From assembly GCF_945859685.1 (NCBI RefSeq), contig NC_079148.1, forward strand, positions 18,735,946-18,799,945: a stretch of DNA of 64,000 nucleotides, in the 5' to 3' direction. The translations under genes were made by a program, and so were the position numbers. Shown here piece after piece: positions 22,621 through 34,258 of this stretch (position 1 is its first letter; each line of letters begins with the position of its first letter). The DNA comes from Eupeodes corollae. Lineage: Eukaryota; Arthropoda; Insecta; Diptera; Syrphidae. The notes below the pieces were generated by a model, which was not told where the DNA came from, made no database searches, and was given only the letters and a program-made list of their open reading frames with translations.

Positions 22621-23634
22621 AAGAAAAGAGGCTGAGATGCGACCCACACTGATAACTTCCCATCCTGTCTGTCGATTTGTCTTGCTTAAAAGGTTGTCTA
22701 TATTATGTACTCGTATCAATTTTTTACTAAATTTTCGTACTATTTTTTGTAGATTTTATTTTTTATGAAAAAACTCACTGTTGGATTTTTGTATAAAAAT
22801 TACTTAATATCGAAAACAATATTTTCTGTGAAATAAAATAAGTTTGAAGCCAATATTTTTGAAAAGATATTTGAGTCGAAAATCAATTTTTACCAACTTT
22901 TGTTAATTTTTTTCGGTTTTTAATTTTTTGTAAAAAAACTGTCAATTAGATTTTTCTCAACATTTTTCAGAATGTTGAAAACAATATTTCTTATAAGATA
23001 AAATAAGTTTGAAGCCTAAATTTAATGTTTTTGATAAGATATTTGAATCGATATTCAATTTTTACCAACTTTGAGTAATGTTTTGTTTAAATTTTTATTT
23101 TTTATAAAAAAAACTGTCAATTCGATTTTTCTCAAAATTTTATCAGATGTCAAAAACATTATTCTTCGATGCACTAAATTGTTTTGAAGATGAAATCATA
23201 TTTAGTCGTAAAATTTTGGAGGTGAAACCTTTTTTTTCAGTTTTTATGATTTATAAAAAAAAACCATTAAATGGATCTTTTCAAAAAATATACATCCTTA
23301 ATATCACGTTACAATATATTTTATAACCAAAAAAGTTAACCGAAATTTTCAAACTGCTATGGTAAAAGAACCACCCACGCAATTTTCTTGAGAGTCCTTT
23401 CTGCATCTTTCTGCCTTTTTATGTGTATAACAAAATTTATTTGAAATCGATATCTCTTCTGGTTCTTGAGCTATGGACGACGGAAAAAACGTCGCGAATG
23501 TACGGACGTACAAACGTACGCACAGATATTTTTCTAAAAATCTTTTATTTCGACTCTAGGGACCTTGAAACGTCGAGAAAGGTCAAAATTTTCAATTTGA
23601 CAAATCGGACCCATTACATATAAAGTAAGTTAAT
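22621..23634 (-). mobile_element. HINE repeat copy 3
   Basis: Begins GAGGCTGAGATGCGACCCAC, with CCCATCCTGTCTGTCGATTT next. Three central units at about 22717, 22883 and 23056 (spacing 166 and 173 bp). Ends with GACAAATCGGACCCATTACA and a worn palindrome near 23620. The CGTN microsatellite is short (ACGGACGTACAAACGTACGC). Confidence 0.85.
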
Positions 23635-23654
23635 AAAATAATTGTATATATTCT

Positions 23655-24240
23655 CATATACTTGAGTCGAAATCCATTTCATATTAAATTTCTTTAGTTT
23701 TTCATGTTTTTTTTTGTAAAAATTACTGTTTACATTTTTCTAAGCACATTATCTTAAGTTAACAACAAAAAGGCAATCAGTTTTTACCAATTTTGGGTAA
23801 CATTTTTTGTAGATTTATATTTTTATAAAAAAAAACTAGCTATTGGGTTTTTCTTTAAACAAAAATTTAATAAATGTTAAAAACCATATTTTGTATAAGA
23901 TACAATTTTTTTAAATGCAATATCTTTGAGTTTTGATAACATATTCGAGTCCAAAATAAAGGTTTACCAACCTTTGGTAGTGCTTTGTCTTTAAATTTGG
24001 TAAAAAGAAACCGTTTTATTGATTGTCCTCAAAGTCTTAACAGATTCCTGAAACGTTAATCTGCTGAAGGTTATTTCATTTTTTGTTTTTAATATTTTCA
24101 GATGACAAATATGTTTCTTTCAGTTGTTTTTAGTTGTTGACAAAAATATTTTCAAAATCATTTTTTTTTAAACTGCTATAATACAAATTTCAATTTCCTT
24201 AAGAGTCACTGCTGCATCTTTTGATGTTATTATCTGTTAA
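23655..24240 (-). mobile_element. HINE fragment, degenerate
   Basis: Contains two diverged central units (TCAGTTTTTACCAATTTTGG near 23776 and a second near 23965), then AAACTGCTATAATACAAATT and TGCTGCATCTTTTGATGTTA of the 5' block. It is cut off at about 24240 where LINE sequence begins, so the LINE probably inserted into or deleted the rest. Confidence 0.6.
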
Positions 24241-24244
24241 ACAA

Positions 24245-26005
24245 AAAACACAAACAAAAGACTTATCTGGTATCTCGGCCACGACCACCTTGGCCCTTTC
24301 CAGGGTGTCACCCTGGAGAGATTAACAGCTGAAGCGCAAAGGCTCAACATCGGCCTCATCATCGGAAGTGATGAACACCCACCATACAGTGTGGGGTAGC
24401 ACGAATATAAACGACAGGGGTGTGTCTCTTTTCGACTACATTCTAAACACAAATCTACTCATAAGTAACGTTGGCAAAAAGCCAACCTTTATTACTAAAA
24501 ATCGACAAGAAGTTTAAGATATAACTCTTGTCTCCGACTTTATTAATAATAATATTTTGAACTTTAAGGTGTTTAAAGATCATTCTTTTTCTGATCATAG
24601 ATACATCCAATTTAACTTTGCCAACCGATCTTTCGAAATCCAAAAAGAACAAATTGGCCAAAATACAAAAGAACGTTTAATAGTTTAGTAAAACCTGAAC
24701 TCTTTAATACCTGCTCCAACACTGAAGATCTTCACGACAAAGTCAATAATCTAACATTAGCCCTAAACATAGCTCTAGATACTGCATGTCCTCTTATAAA
24801 TACAAGTAAGAGGTAAAACAAAATCACACTGGTGGAATTCAGGGCTAGATCCACTTCGAAAAGAATGCAGAAAACTCTTTAACAGAGCGAAAGCTTTCTA
24901 GAGACATTCCTGACTGGGTTTCATATAAAGAATCACTGAAGATATATAAAAAAGAACTTAGAAAAACCAAACGATCGTCCTGGAGAAACTTTTGTAGCAA
25001 CGTGGAAAATTGCTCTGAAGCATCCAGGCTGCGCAAAATCCTCTCCAAAAATCTAATCATGTCAAGCTGCTTGAAAAAACCCTCTTGCCTCTGAGCCAAT
25101 TCAAGTGAAGAATCGTTCAACTTGTTACTAGACGTTCTTTTTCCTGGAAGCTCTAATATGATTAATAATATTGTACCAAATAATTGTGACAATCACTAGG
25201 GAAAAACTCAAATGGGCTATTAACAGCTTTAAGCCATATAAATCTGCAGGCCCGGATGGTATAATTCCAGCTGAACTGCAAGAAAATGCAAGTTTTCTAA
25301 AACGCATCCTAGAAAACATCTTCAAGGTATGTCTTCAAATGGCATACACCCCGATGTCTTGAAGACAAGTTAAAGTCGTTTTTTTTCCAAAAAGTAGAAA
25401 ATCCAGCCACGTTAACCCTAAAGACCTAAGACCTATCAGCTTATCATCTTCCTTCTCAAAACTTTTGAACGTTTGATCGATATTCACTTAGGGGCAAGTA
25501 TTGATAAGTCCCTCCTTTCAAAGGCTCAACACGCATACTTCAAAGGGAAATCAGTTGAAACGGCTCTACACAGTATAGTACGTACAATCGAATATTAATA
25601 ATATTCCCTCCATCATAAAGAGTACACCTTAGTTGCCTTCTTATAGATATAGAAGGTGCATTTAAAAATGTCGGGGGGGGTCAGCAGAAGTACGCCACAA
25701 CGTAGTTTCCTATTCCTTCTCCTCTTGAACTTAGTAATAAATGAATTACTTATTACTCTAGAAAGAGAGTGATACAGAGTGTTTGCTTATGCGGACGATG
25801 TTGCTATTGCAGTAACGGGTAAACATTCCAATACACTAAAAGAACTCTTACAAAACGCTTTAAATAAGCTCACCAGATGGACAAATCGGTGTGGACTAGG
25901 CGTTAACCCACAAAAAAACCGACCTTGTTCTCTTCACAAGGAAATACAAAGTCCATCTTTGCATTATTATCTGTATAAAAAATCTAATGATTCTTGAGAT
26001 ATATT
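24245..26005 (+). pseudogene. Non-LTR retrotransposon remnant: endonuclease end and RT
   Basis: Translation in several frames gives the end of an apurinic-type endonuclease (THHTVWGSTNINDRG, SLFDYILNTNLLISNVGKK, PTFITKNRQEV, and the conserved SDHRYIQF). A linker follows (WWNSGLDPLRKECRKLFNRA, SYKESLKIYKKELRKTKRSS, EASRLRKILSKN). The RT then shows SFKPYKSAGPDGIIPAELQ, LRPISLSS, KAQHAYFKGKSVETALHSI, and the active site FAYADDVAIAVTGKH with CGLGVNPQK. The gene order endonuclease-linker-RT fits R1/LOA/jockey-group LINEs. It has many stops and frameshifts, and the RT middle (IEGAFKNV..., 25650) is partly deleted. No 3' tail or target-site duplication was found. Different family from the LINEs at 8.2 and 45.3 kb. 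Confidence 0.9.
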
Positions 26006-26010
26006 CTCAT

Positions 26011-27626
26011 AATATCGTTCCAAAAAATGTCAAACTTTATCAGAAACAGCATAAACTTCAATAATTGATAACCTTCTTCAGCATACTTGGCTTATTGCAA
26101 AACAATTACTCCTTTAAGGAGCTTCAATGAAAACTTATCTATGAGGGCATTCCAGACTCTTTTTTATTATTTTTTGTATATTTTATATTCAGTAATTGTC
26201 TTATGGCCCACATTTTTTTATGATTAGAGGACGTTAGAATCAGTACATAACTTAAAATACTTGCAGTAAAAAAAGAAGAATAAGAGAAATAATAAGGGTC
26301 ACTGTATACTTGTTTTTCTTTAAGTTAATTGTACATTTTTATTAATAAGATAACAAAGTTTCTGATAGCAAAAACTAATTATTAAAATGTTTAAACTAAA
26401 CAACTTATATTAACCTTAAACTAAATGATTAAGAACTAGTGATTTAAGGACATTGTGTGATGAAAAGCTTCCACCTTTTTCATTCTTAAATATTTGTCCG
26501 TCGACCTTTATTTATAAATTCTCAGAAGATTTTCTTATTCATGTTCACAGATGACTTGCCGCTGACTTAAAAAAAAAAATAATAAAACAAAACAATCTCT
26601 AAATAAATAAAATCAAAGGCAAAATAAAAATTTAAACAAAAATGAAACACAAGAGAAAAAAAAAACAATAAAATAAAAAAGAATAACATTGACAAGCACC
26701 ATTGGTGTTGTCTTCGCCTGAAGATTGATATCAAAATTTATTTACATTGTTCAAACTTTTCAACGAAAAAAAAACAGAAAAAATCTGCCGAATTCAGGAT
26801 CCAAGGTTATAAATTCTTTTGGTGTGTTCCTTGGTGCTTTTCTTTTTTTTGGGAGGTTTTTGGTTTCAGGAGCACCTCGTACCACCAAACTGCTGCGGTG
26901 GAATCGTGTTTTGTTTGAGAAGATTAGGTTGGGAAATTGTGGGAAGACGGTGCTTCTTGTGGATGAGTGATTTGATTTCCTCCTTTTATTTTGTTGCCCA
27001 TTTAAATCTGCGGAAATGAACATTTCTTTTGGAGTTTCGTTTTTGGTTGGTTTGTGTTCTGTAAAGTACACGGATGTTGTGTACCAAAATAAATGTCTTT
27101 GTTTCCTGTGAATCCTTTTTTTCCTGTTTTTTTTTTTTTAAATAAATACAAAAAATATTCATGCAAAAAAAAAACTTGTTGATATTGTTGAACAGGGATA
27201 TAATTTATTCTTATTTATATTTTTATTTTTTTGTGGTGAAAAGTGAGTTTAACAACAACAACACAAATGATAAAGAATAACATTAATTTTTACTGCCCTA
27301 ACTTTTGAAGAAAAACAAAAAGAGTATCTTCTTTTATTTATTGTTATTTCTATTAAGAAAAGGTGATCATTAGTTATTTTTGGTTTTTAAATTTGAAAGG
27401 ATGAATTTACTCATTCTTTAAAAAAAAAAACTTTCTTCTCGAATTGTTGTGTGTTTGATACAAAATTCTTTGGAGTAGCTTTTTATGTTTCAATAGTAGA
27501 GATGTATATCAAAAGATGTTTTTTGGTGTAGATTAATCACTGCAATTTTAAATTCCCAAAATATTTATGCAGTTAATTGAGAAAATCACTTAAAAATCCT
27601 TAAACATTGAATTTAAGAAGAACATA
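26011..27626. other. Non-coding stretch
   Basis: AT-rich, with A-rich runs near 26560-26690. A GC-richer patch at about 26780-27060 gives overlapping ORFs on both strands (longest 103 codons, minus strand) that match no family I know. No gene supported. Confidence 0.4.
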
Positions 27627-27919
27627 TAAGATCTCGTAATACATAATGGTTAGTGCGTTGGACTGTCATGCCAGAGCTCTTTGGTTCGATCCTTGCTTAT
27701 GCCATCTTAAGTCTTTTTATAGGAACTGCCTCTTGCGAGGAATTTACAAAAAGTGCTTTCTCAAATTAGCCGTTCGGATTCGGCATATAAACTGTAGATC
27801 CCCTCCATTCCTGACAACATTACTCGCACACAGGAATTATTGAGAGTTGTAAGTCACTAGGCCCTTATTCTCAACGGACTGTTGCGCCACCCAATTTATT
27901 TTTATTTATTTAAGATCTC
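27627..27919 (+). mobile_element. tRNA-Asp-like SINE copy 1, with 9-bp target-site duplication
   Basis: The 5' part is tRNA-like: an A box around TGGTTAGTGCG (27647-27657), an anticodon-loop-like CTGTCATG with GTC at 27665-27667, and a near-perfect B box GGTTCGATCC (27683-27692). These are RNA polymerase III promoter elements, and the GTC suggests origin from tRNA-Asp. A tRNA-unrelated body follows (CTTGCGAGGAAT, GTGCTTTCTCAAATTAGCC, GGATTCGGCATATAAACTG, CACTAGGCCC), ending in CAATTTATTTTTATTTATT. TAAGATCTC lies directly outside both ends (27627-27635 and 27911-27919). A reverse copy at 36.0 kb confirms the unit and its limits. Confidence 0.9.
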
Positions 27920-28345
27920 ACTGAGATATTTTTGTGTTAGATTGTGTAATTTTATACTTTTTAACGCCAAGTAAAATTCTTCTTAAAAAACGTAGCTAAC
28001 TAGTTAGTTTTTTTTTCACTTCCCATTTTAGAAGCGGTTCTATTTCTCAAAATTAAATTTTTAATGTTTCTGGACGTTTTAGAGAATTTTTAGAAGTCAA
28101 ATATATCTCGACAAAAGCAGGTTGACTTTCGAAGTTCTGTTAATCGAAATTTGGCTAATATTCAATATTAATAATAAAATTAATCATAATAATAATTTCA
28201 AATGGCACCAATTTGGCAAGTTATCAGTGAGGTGAATAATATAATCTCCTTTTTTTTCCAGTTTTAAATTTAATTAAATACTAAAAAGTACGCATTTGAC
28301 CGTTTGTTGATTAAATTAATTCTTAATTCACTGGTCAACAAAATT
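27920..28345. other. AT-rich non-coding stretch
   Basis: No feature seen between the SINE and the next ORF. Confidence 0.4.
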
Positions 28346-29131
28346 TTAACTTTTTTGTGCCACACGGACTTTTTTGATAGTTTTTGCTTGAGTTGGTGAT
28401 CTTAAGAAAAAATAAATAGTTAAACAAAATTTGTTTGTTTCATTGGGTAATTTCAAATATTGAGAAATAACACAGATCTCGTTAAACAAAACTGTATTTT
28501 TTTTATAAATGACTTCTTTCGCTTCTGGTTGTTCCCTTTTAACTGTCCAGCAGTAATCCGCTAACATATTTATGTTCCATTTGCCCTGGTACCGCTTCTC
28601 CATGTTCAAAATGTGTTGATGGAACCTCTCACCGTGCTCGTCGCTGACAGGCACTAAATTGTCATTAAAAAAATCCAGGTGCGAGTCTAAAAAGTGGATC
28701 TTAAGTGACATGATGAAACCCAAAGCGTTATATGTCATTAGCAGCTCGGTAACCAACTCCCTGTAGCTATCACCCTTGTGGTTACCCAACAAATTTGCAA
28801 CAACATTTTTAAAAGCCTTCCATGCAAATTAGACGAGATCCAAATAGTCCTGATATTGTTTTTTGAACAAACTGTGATCAAGAACTAAATCATTTAAGTC
28901 TCCTTGAGTTTTGAAATGTGGATTATTTGCAATTCCTTCAAACTGAAAGTCATCGTCCTGGTCAACACATTTACCAGAAGTGAACGGTTGTGCATGGTCA
29001 TTCTCAACAGAAATAGTGTGGCAAAACCAGTGTTGACCAGTGTTATTTTCAATTCTTAAAAAAGAAGGATTTGAAAAAATAAAATACATGAATAATAGAT
29101 TTCTTCTTAACCGCTGTTTAAACAAAACCAA
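28346..29131 (-). pseudogene. TE-associated arthropod ORF broken by one in-frame stop
   Basis: Two open segments (29131-28829 and 28792-28346) lie in the same frame and are separated only by one TAA and a short open bridge (FAWKAFKNVVANLLGNHK). Joined, they span about 260 codons. Words include FCHTISVENDHAQPFTSGK, GDLNDLVLDHSLFKKQYQD, MSLKIHFLDSHLDFFNDNL, SDEHGERFHQHILNMEKRYQ, GKWNINMLADYCWT and VKREQPEAK. I recognise this as a high-copy ORF seen in many arthropod genomes and thought to be carried by a mobile element, but its enzymatic role is not known to me. The histidine-rich centre (IHFLDSHLDFF, HGERFHQ) looks catalytic or metal-binding, by inference. The N-terminus is missing (29132 upwards is unrelated AT-rich DNA). 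Confidence 0.65.
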
Positions 29132-29440
29132 AATTCTATTAAAGTACTGATTTCAGACTTTTTGCTAAAGGCTAAGCACGTATCTCTTAAATATAAACAA
29201 GTTAACAGTAAGAGTGACATAAAATTCGGATTCGTTTTGTATTAAATTTCGCTTATCTTATTTAAGACAAAATTAGGGTCTAATTCTCAGTTAAATAAAT
29301 AGTATTCGGACATTATCAATGATTTTATTGTTTCTTTAAATAAAATTTGGTAAACTTAACTTGATAATTTACTTGTACTTATTTATCTAAAATTCTTATG
29401 AGAAAACAAAAATGTGTAAGAAAAACAATAAGGGCGGTCG
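29132..29440. other. AT-rich non-coding stretch
   Basis: No feature seen. It may hold the decayed N-terminal part of the preceding minus-strand ORF, but no similarity is recognisable. Confidence 0.35.
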
Positions 29441-29444
29441 ATTT

Positions 29445-29665
29445 TGGCGCCCTATGCGGGTATTTTGTTCTGTGTGTAATTGGTCCGTAATTTTTTGAAA
29501 ACGACGTTAGTGAGGCGGTCCCGTCAACAGCAAGCGCTATATAACTAACAAAAATAATTCCTTATGGCCCAAATTTTGCAGAAACGATTCTCTTCCTGTT
29601 GTGATTCTTAAAGTCGCAGGTCTATGAAAATAATATTCCACACTTGATGGCAAACATGCGCCTTT
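29445..29665 (+). pseudogene. Mariner-like transposase remnant, copy 2
   Basis: A short piece collinear with copy 1 at 6.1 kb: FFENDVSEAVPVNS-type words from GAAAACGACGTTAGTGAGGC, then TTCCTTATGGCCCAAATTTT (LWPK). It then jumps by deletion to the C-terminal tail region (CAAACATGCGCC). The catalytic QQDGA block is deleted. Confidence 0.65.
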
Positions 29666-29675
29666 TAATAAAAAA

Positions 29676-30646
29676 AAAAGTGGCTGGGATGCGACCCACA
29701 CTGATAACTTTCCATCCCGTCTGTCGACTTGTCTTGCTTAAAATTTTGTAAGTTTTTGTGTTGGGTAAAAAAAGTTGTCAGTTGAATTATTCTTAAAAAT
29801 TTTAAAAATACCAACAATGTTTTCCTTATCAGTAAACAGTTTACTTTTAAAATTTAGTTTTGTTAAATAGATTTTTGGTCGAAAACAATTGTTTACCAAT
29901 TTTAGTGGCATTTCCTAATTTTTACAAATTGGATGAATGAAATTCATTTAAGAAATATCAAGAACCGAACATAAATTTTTACCAAATTTGCGTACCATTT
30001 TTTGAAGACTTTATTTTTTTTTATAAAAAAACGGACTGTTGGATTTTTATAAGAAAAACTACTGTATAAAATAATATTTTCTAAGAAATAAAAAGGCTTG
30101 AAGACAATATTTTTAATTTTTAAAATCTTTTTGATTCGTAAGTAAATTTTTACCAAGTTTTAGTATTGCTTTTTTGTTAGGATTTAATTTTTTGTAAAAA
30201 AAAACTTTCAATTAGATTTTCCTCAACATTTAACTGAGTGTTGATAACAATATTTTTAAAAGATAAAGGTAGTTTAAAGCTAATATCTCAAAGTTTTGAA
30301 AAGATATTTGAGTCCAACATTAATTTTTACCAACTTTGAGTAATGTTTTAGGGTTAACAAAAATGTTCACCTCCTTTAAAACCACCCACTCAATTTTCTT
30401 GAGTGTACTTTCTGTACCTTTTTGCATTATTATCGGTATAACAAAATTTATTTGGGTTCCTGAGTTACGGACGATGAATAAAAACGTCACGAACTTACGG
30501 ACGTACGAACTTACGTACACACGCACGTGCAGACATCTTTCAAACAATCTTTTATTGCAACTCTAGGTACTTAGAAACCTCGAGAATGCCAAAATTTTTA
30601 ATTCGACACATTGGACCCTTTACAATTACTTCCTATGTTAAGTTAA
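29676..30646 (-). mobile_element. HINE repeat copy 4
   Basis: Starts AAGTGGCTGGGATGCGACCC. Central units at about 29969, 30144 and 30321 (spacing 175 and 177 bp), and ends ACTTCCTATGTTAAGTTAA. The block between the last unit and the 5' end is shortened (the AACCGTTAAATGG region of other copies is missing). The microsatellite (GGACGTACGAACTTACGTAC) is present. Confidence 0.85.
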
Positions 30647-30807
30647 AAATAACTTTGTTAATACCTCACACACAGATTGTTTTATTTCATTTAAACATTT
30701 ACCTGACCTTATGAAAAACCTTTTTTAAACATTAAAATAATCCAACCAATAAAAATATCATTTATATTACCATCGAAAATGAAAAAAAGTGTGCTATGCA
30801 GTTTTCC

Positions 30808-31240
30808 TTAATTCCCATAGGGAACTATTGTAATCAGATTTGTCAAATTGAAAATTTTGACAAATTTTGACGTTTCAAGTTCCCTAGATTCGGTTTCTGT
30901 GTGAATGTTATTGTACGATCGGACATTCCGGATACCAATTTTCGTCATTCATGGGTCAAAAATGAAAAGAGATATCAATTTTAAATAAATTTAGTTTTAC
31001 AGATAATAGCATCAAAAAATGTAGAAAGGACTTAGATTAAAAGTTAGTAGGTGGTTTTCTACATCAATTTACATCATTTAGTATCACTTAAATTTCGTAT
31101 TACCTAAATTGATAAAAATCAGTTTTCGACTAACCGTTTCGAAAACAAAAGCAAATATTGAAATAAAACTTATTTTATCATAAGTAAAATAAGTTGATTT
31201 CTTATAAAAATTAAATTACAACTTTCTTTACAAGACTCTT
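30808..31240 (+). mobile_element. HINE fragment, 5' part with one degenerate unit
   Basis: Palindrome TTAATTCCCATAGGGAACTA, then TTGTCAAATTGAAAATTTTG and GACGTTTCAAGTTCCCTAG. The microsatellite is almost lost (TGTGTGAATGTTATTGTACG). AAATTAGTAGG-like and CAGTTTTCGACTAACCG words follow, then it fades. Confidence 0.65.
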
Positions 31241-33101
31241 AAACCTTGAATAACAATATGAAACTCTGATAAAAAAAATGTCCGATAATCCAGCATATCT
31301 CTCTTATCGTCATCGTCAACGGTAACTTGTTTCTCACTTTTGGTACATTTGCATTATTTGCATTATAAATAATGGGGATTATTGTTAATCTTGGTCTTTA
31401 AAAAACAATTGAAATTGCACCTAACATGAACATGCTCAAAGGCTTGATTTTTAAGGTTGAACTCAATTGACACAATGGAGACTCCTTTTTCGAACAAGTG
31501 ATTAGTCTAAGGATCTTCTATGGTTATTTTCTCTGAGACAGATATTTACATAAAATCTAATACACAAATCTTTAAAAACACTCAAGTAAATATTTTAATG
31601 TAAACAAATCCCAATACTAAAATGAGTGTGTAGATTCTTTTGAAACATAATATTCAAAACACAAAACAATTTATACAATTCTCACACAATTCTCATCCAA
31701 TAGACACCTCAAGGCAAAGGTAAAGGTATAGACTAGACTCGTGAGTCCTGACTACATCTCATAAAACTTTACATACATACATCAAAAATTTCCCATGTTC
31801 TCCATCACTTCACACAATTCAAAGAACACGAAAATCAAATAACAAACTTAAATTAAATTCATTCATTTAACATGCCAAGAATACTAATTACATTTTGTGC
31901 AACAGAATAGAAACCAGAACACGACCCTTAAGATAGAGATAGATAGATAAGGAGACTGATAGAGAAAGAGGGAGAGAGTGTAAGTTAGTGCGAAAATGTC
32001 TAGACCTAGACACGATTTAAACTCCCATTACATAACCTAACCTCTTTATGTGGCGGCCTGTTCTCTGTCTCTCCCGGGGAAGCTTTTTGTTATACTTAAA
32101 CTTATATTTATATCCTTAAAGGCTCCAGGCAATGAAAACTCTATCAATGGTTTTTTACATCGTCATGTTGAGGTTGTGCCGCGTCGGTCGTGTTCCCTTT
32201 ATATTTGGCGTGTCCTTTGACATCCTTTTTGCCAACACAACATAGCCGATGTAAGTTACCTTGACTTCCTTCTTTTTTAAGTACTCATAGCTATCTGTAT
32301 ATCTTATCAAGGGGCTTATTCTATTGAGGTGCACCTTTTTTGTGTTTTATTTAATTGCTGCGTAGGGATTTGGTGGCTGCACGTTTGACAATCATGACCC
32401 CAATTTTAATTCCTCTGCTTAGAAAAAAAGTAAGTGTTTTCCAGTCGTGCAAGAATGGCAACCCTCATTGGCGGTGGATATTTTAAATTTCCACTAAACT
32501 TAACAGTGTTGGAAATGGAAGTGAATACAAAAAAATATACATTTTCTGAACAATGTTTTTTTTTCTTGGAAGAAGAATTATAAAAGAGTTATTTTTTGTC
32601 ATCGCTTTCAAAGCATTTCATTTTTATAGGAAAAGGCCTATTCAAAAAAAATTTTCACGAGACGCGCTTTATGTAAGTTTCTATACAAATTTAATCTTTT
32701 TTTTATTAATATAAATAAATTTCAAGGTAAACATTACACGAAAATCCCCTCAATTGATTTTTGTATTGTTATAAAAAATAATAATAGTCTTGGTCTAGTC
32801 TCTTAAAAACATCCTCAGACTTTTAGGGTTTTATTATTTTATTGTATTCTGTTCAAAAAATACTTTTCCTTTTAGTTTACAGTTATAGGTGCTAATTTTC
32901 TTAAAATATTAAATAAATTCTTTTTTAAATAACAAATTTACAGATACGAGTATGTTATGTCAAAGTTCATGATGAGAAACTTACATTTTTGAATTGAACG
33001 TTTCAATTAAATAAATTGCAAAGATGTTACAGAAGAACAAAGTAAATAGTGATTAAATCCAAATTTATTAAGTAACCTGTAGTGTTATGCGTTTCGTCTT
33101 A
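31241..33101. other. Non-coding stretch with one mixed-composition patch
   Basis: AT-rich except at about 31900-32500, which holds GATAGAGATAGATAGATAAG, GAGAAAGAGGGAGAGAG, CTGTTCTCTGTCTCTCCCGG and GTGCCGCGTCGGTCGTG. These simple-sequence words resemble those near 38.5, 51.3 and 57.2 kb. No gene supported. Confidence 0.4.
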
Positions 33102-33222
33102 TTAACTTCCCATAGAAAATTAAAGTAATCGGTCCGATTTGGAGAATGTTGACATTTCTTTACGTTTCAAGGTCCCTTGAGTTATAGTAAAAGATCTTTA
33201 GAGAGATGTCTGTGCGTGTCAT
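33102..33222 (+). mobile_element. HINE fragment, first 120 bp only
   Basis: TTAACTTCCCATAGAAAATT, GTCCGATTTGGAGAATG, TTGACATTTCTTTACGTTTC, AAGGTCCCTTGAGT and GATGTCTGTGCGTG match the family start. It ends at the microsatellite, a likely breakpoint. Confidence 0.7.
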
Positions 33223-33439
33223 ATCTTCAAAGCTTGTTTTTTCCTCTTTTTAAAAAAGCTAATTTATTTTAGAATATTTGTCATGTTTTTTATTGTATTC
33301 AATTAAAGTTTTCTCTGTTAGTTCCAACTGGTAGTTTTGTATTGCATTTCTGATTTTGAAAGTTTGATCTTTGATATTTTTTTCTAAAACAATGTCTTTA
33401 GAACATCTCAAACAGTTTTATTATAAAGTATGCACATTA

Positions 33440-33920
33440 AGCTAGTATTCCGTGGAAAAAATATTGATTCATGGAGAGAAAATCACAGAAAACTTTTCGA
33501 TATTACCAATTGGTCAGCTTCCAGATGATGCTGAGGAAACACTTAACAAAACAATCCATACAATATTTAGGTTACATCATGCCAGAAAAATTTCATGGTC
33601 AGCTATAAGTGAGAATGTTTTTCATACCTTATAATATGTTTGTGATCGATTCTAGGAAAAGTTAGACCAGACAACTTAAAGATTTGATGAAGATTATTTC
33701 CTGTCACAAACGAAGGAATCAAAAATGTGTGCTTCTAGAACCTTCTACAAGCTTCGTACTAATGAAAAAATCACAGAGTGTTGTTGGAATGGTGCAAAAA
33801 TGTTTCGTTCATATTTGCTTGGATTTTTTGAAGATCTTCTAGACTTGATTTGTAGAATTTTCTCTTCAGCAGAATATTCCAAACTTTGCAAAAATTTTTC
33901 AGAAATTATCGTCTTATAAG
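33440..33920 (+). pseudogene. Fragment of a TE-associated ORF (IGQLPDDAEE type)
   Basis: The open frame 33452-33634 reads MEKILIHGEKITENFSIL, then PIGQLPDDAEETLNKTI and LHHARKISWSAISENVFHTL. This resembles a repeated insect ORF with the words KILIHG, PIGQLSEEAxEARNK and HARKxSR, found in many copies and presumed TE-borne. The function is not known to me. A second frame at 33725-33919 (MCASRTFYKLRTNEKITE) may or may not belong to it. Frame breaks and missing flanks show it is not functional. Confidence 0.5.
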
Positions 33921-34258
33921 TACAATATTCCAATTTATTCTTTTTTGCCAGAATTATTTAAAGCATAACTATTTTCAATTATTAAAAATTACTTTTCAAA
34001 CAAACTTAAAACAGTAGGTATTTATAGTTCTCAAAGGATTTCTGATTTATATTGAATATTTATTCAAAAACATAACAAATAAAAGTAGCAACCCTATAAA
34101 GTGTATTTCTTCTTGTTATTTAATTAGGCAGTTTTGAATTTTAAATTAAAACTTCTAACCAAACTTAAATCACCTATTTTATGTACTTTAATGAACAATC
34201 TTGTATTTAAAGGGTCGAAAAACAAATCAATAAAATTTCTTTACTTTTTTAAACGAAT
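33921..34258. other. AT-rich non-coding stretch
   Basis: No feature seen. Confidence 0.35.

Noticed and set aside
26760..27071. 103-codon minus-strand ORF
   Set aside because: Lysine/proline-rich with poly-F end from a homopolymer tract; no relatives recognised.
27647..27710. Functional tRNA-Asp gene
   Set aside because: Stems cannot be closed as in a tRNA, the B box is followed by SINE body, and the unit recurs elsewhere with the same non-tRNA tail.
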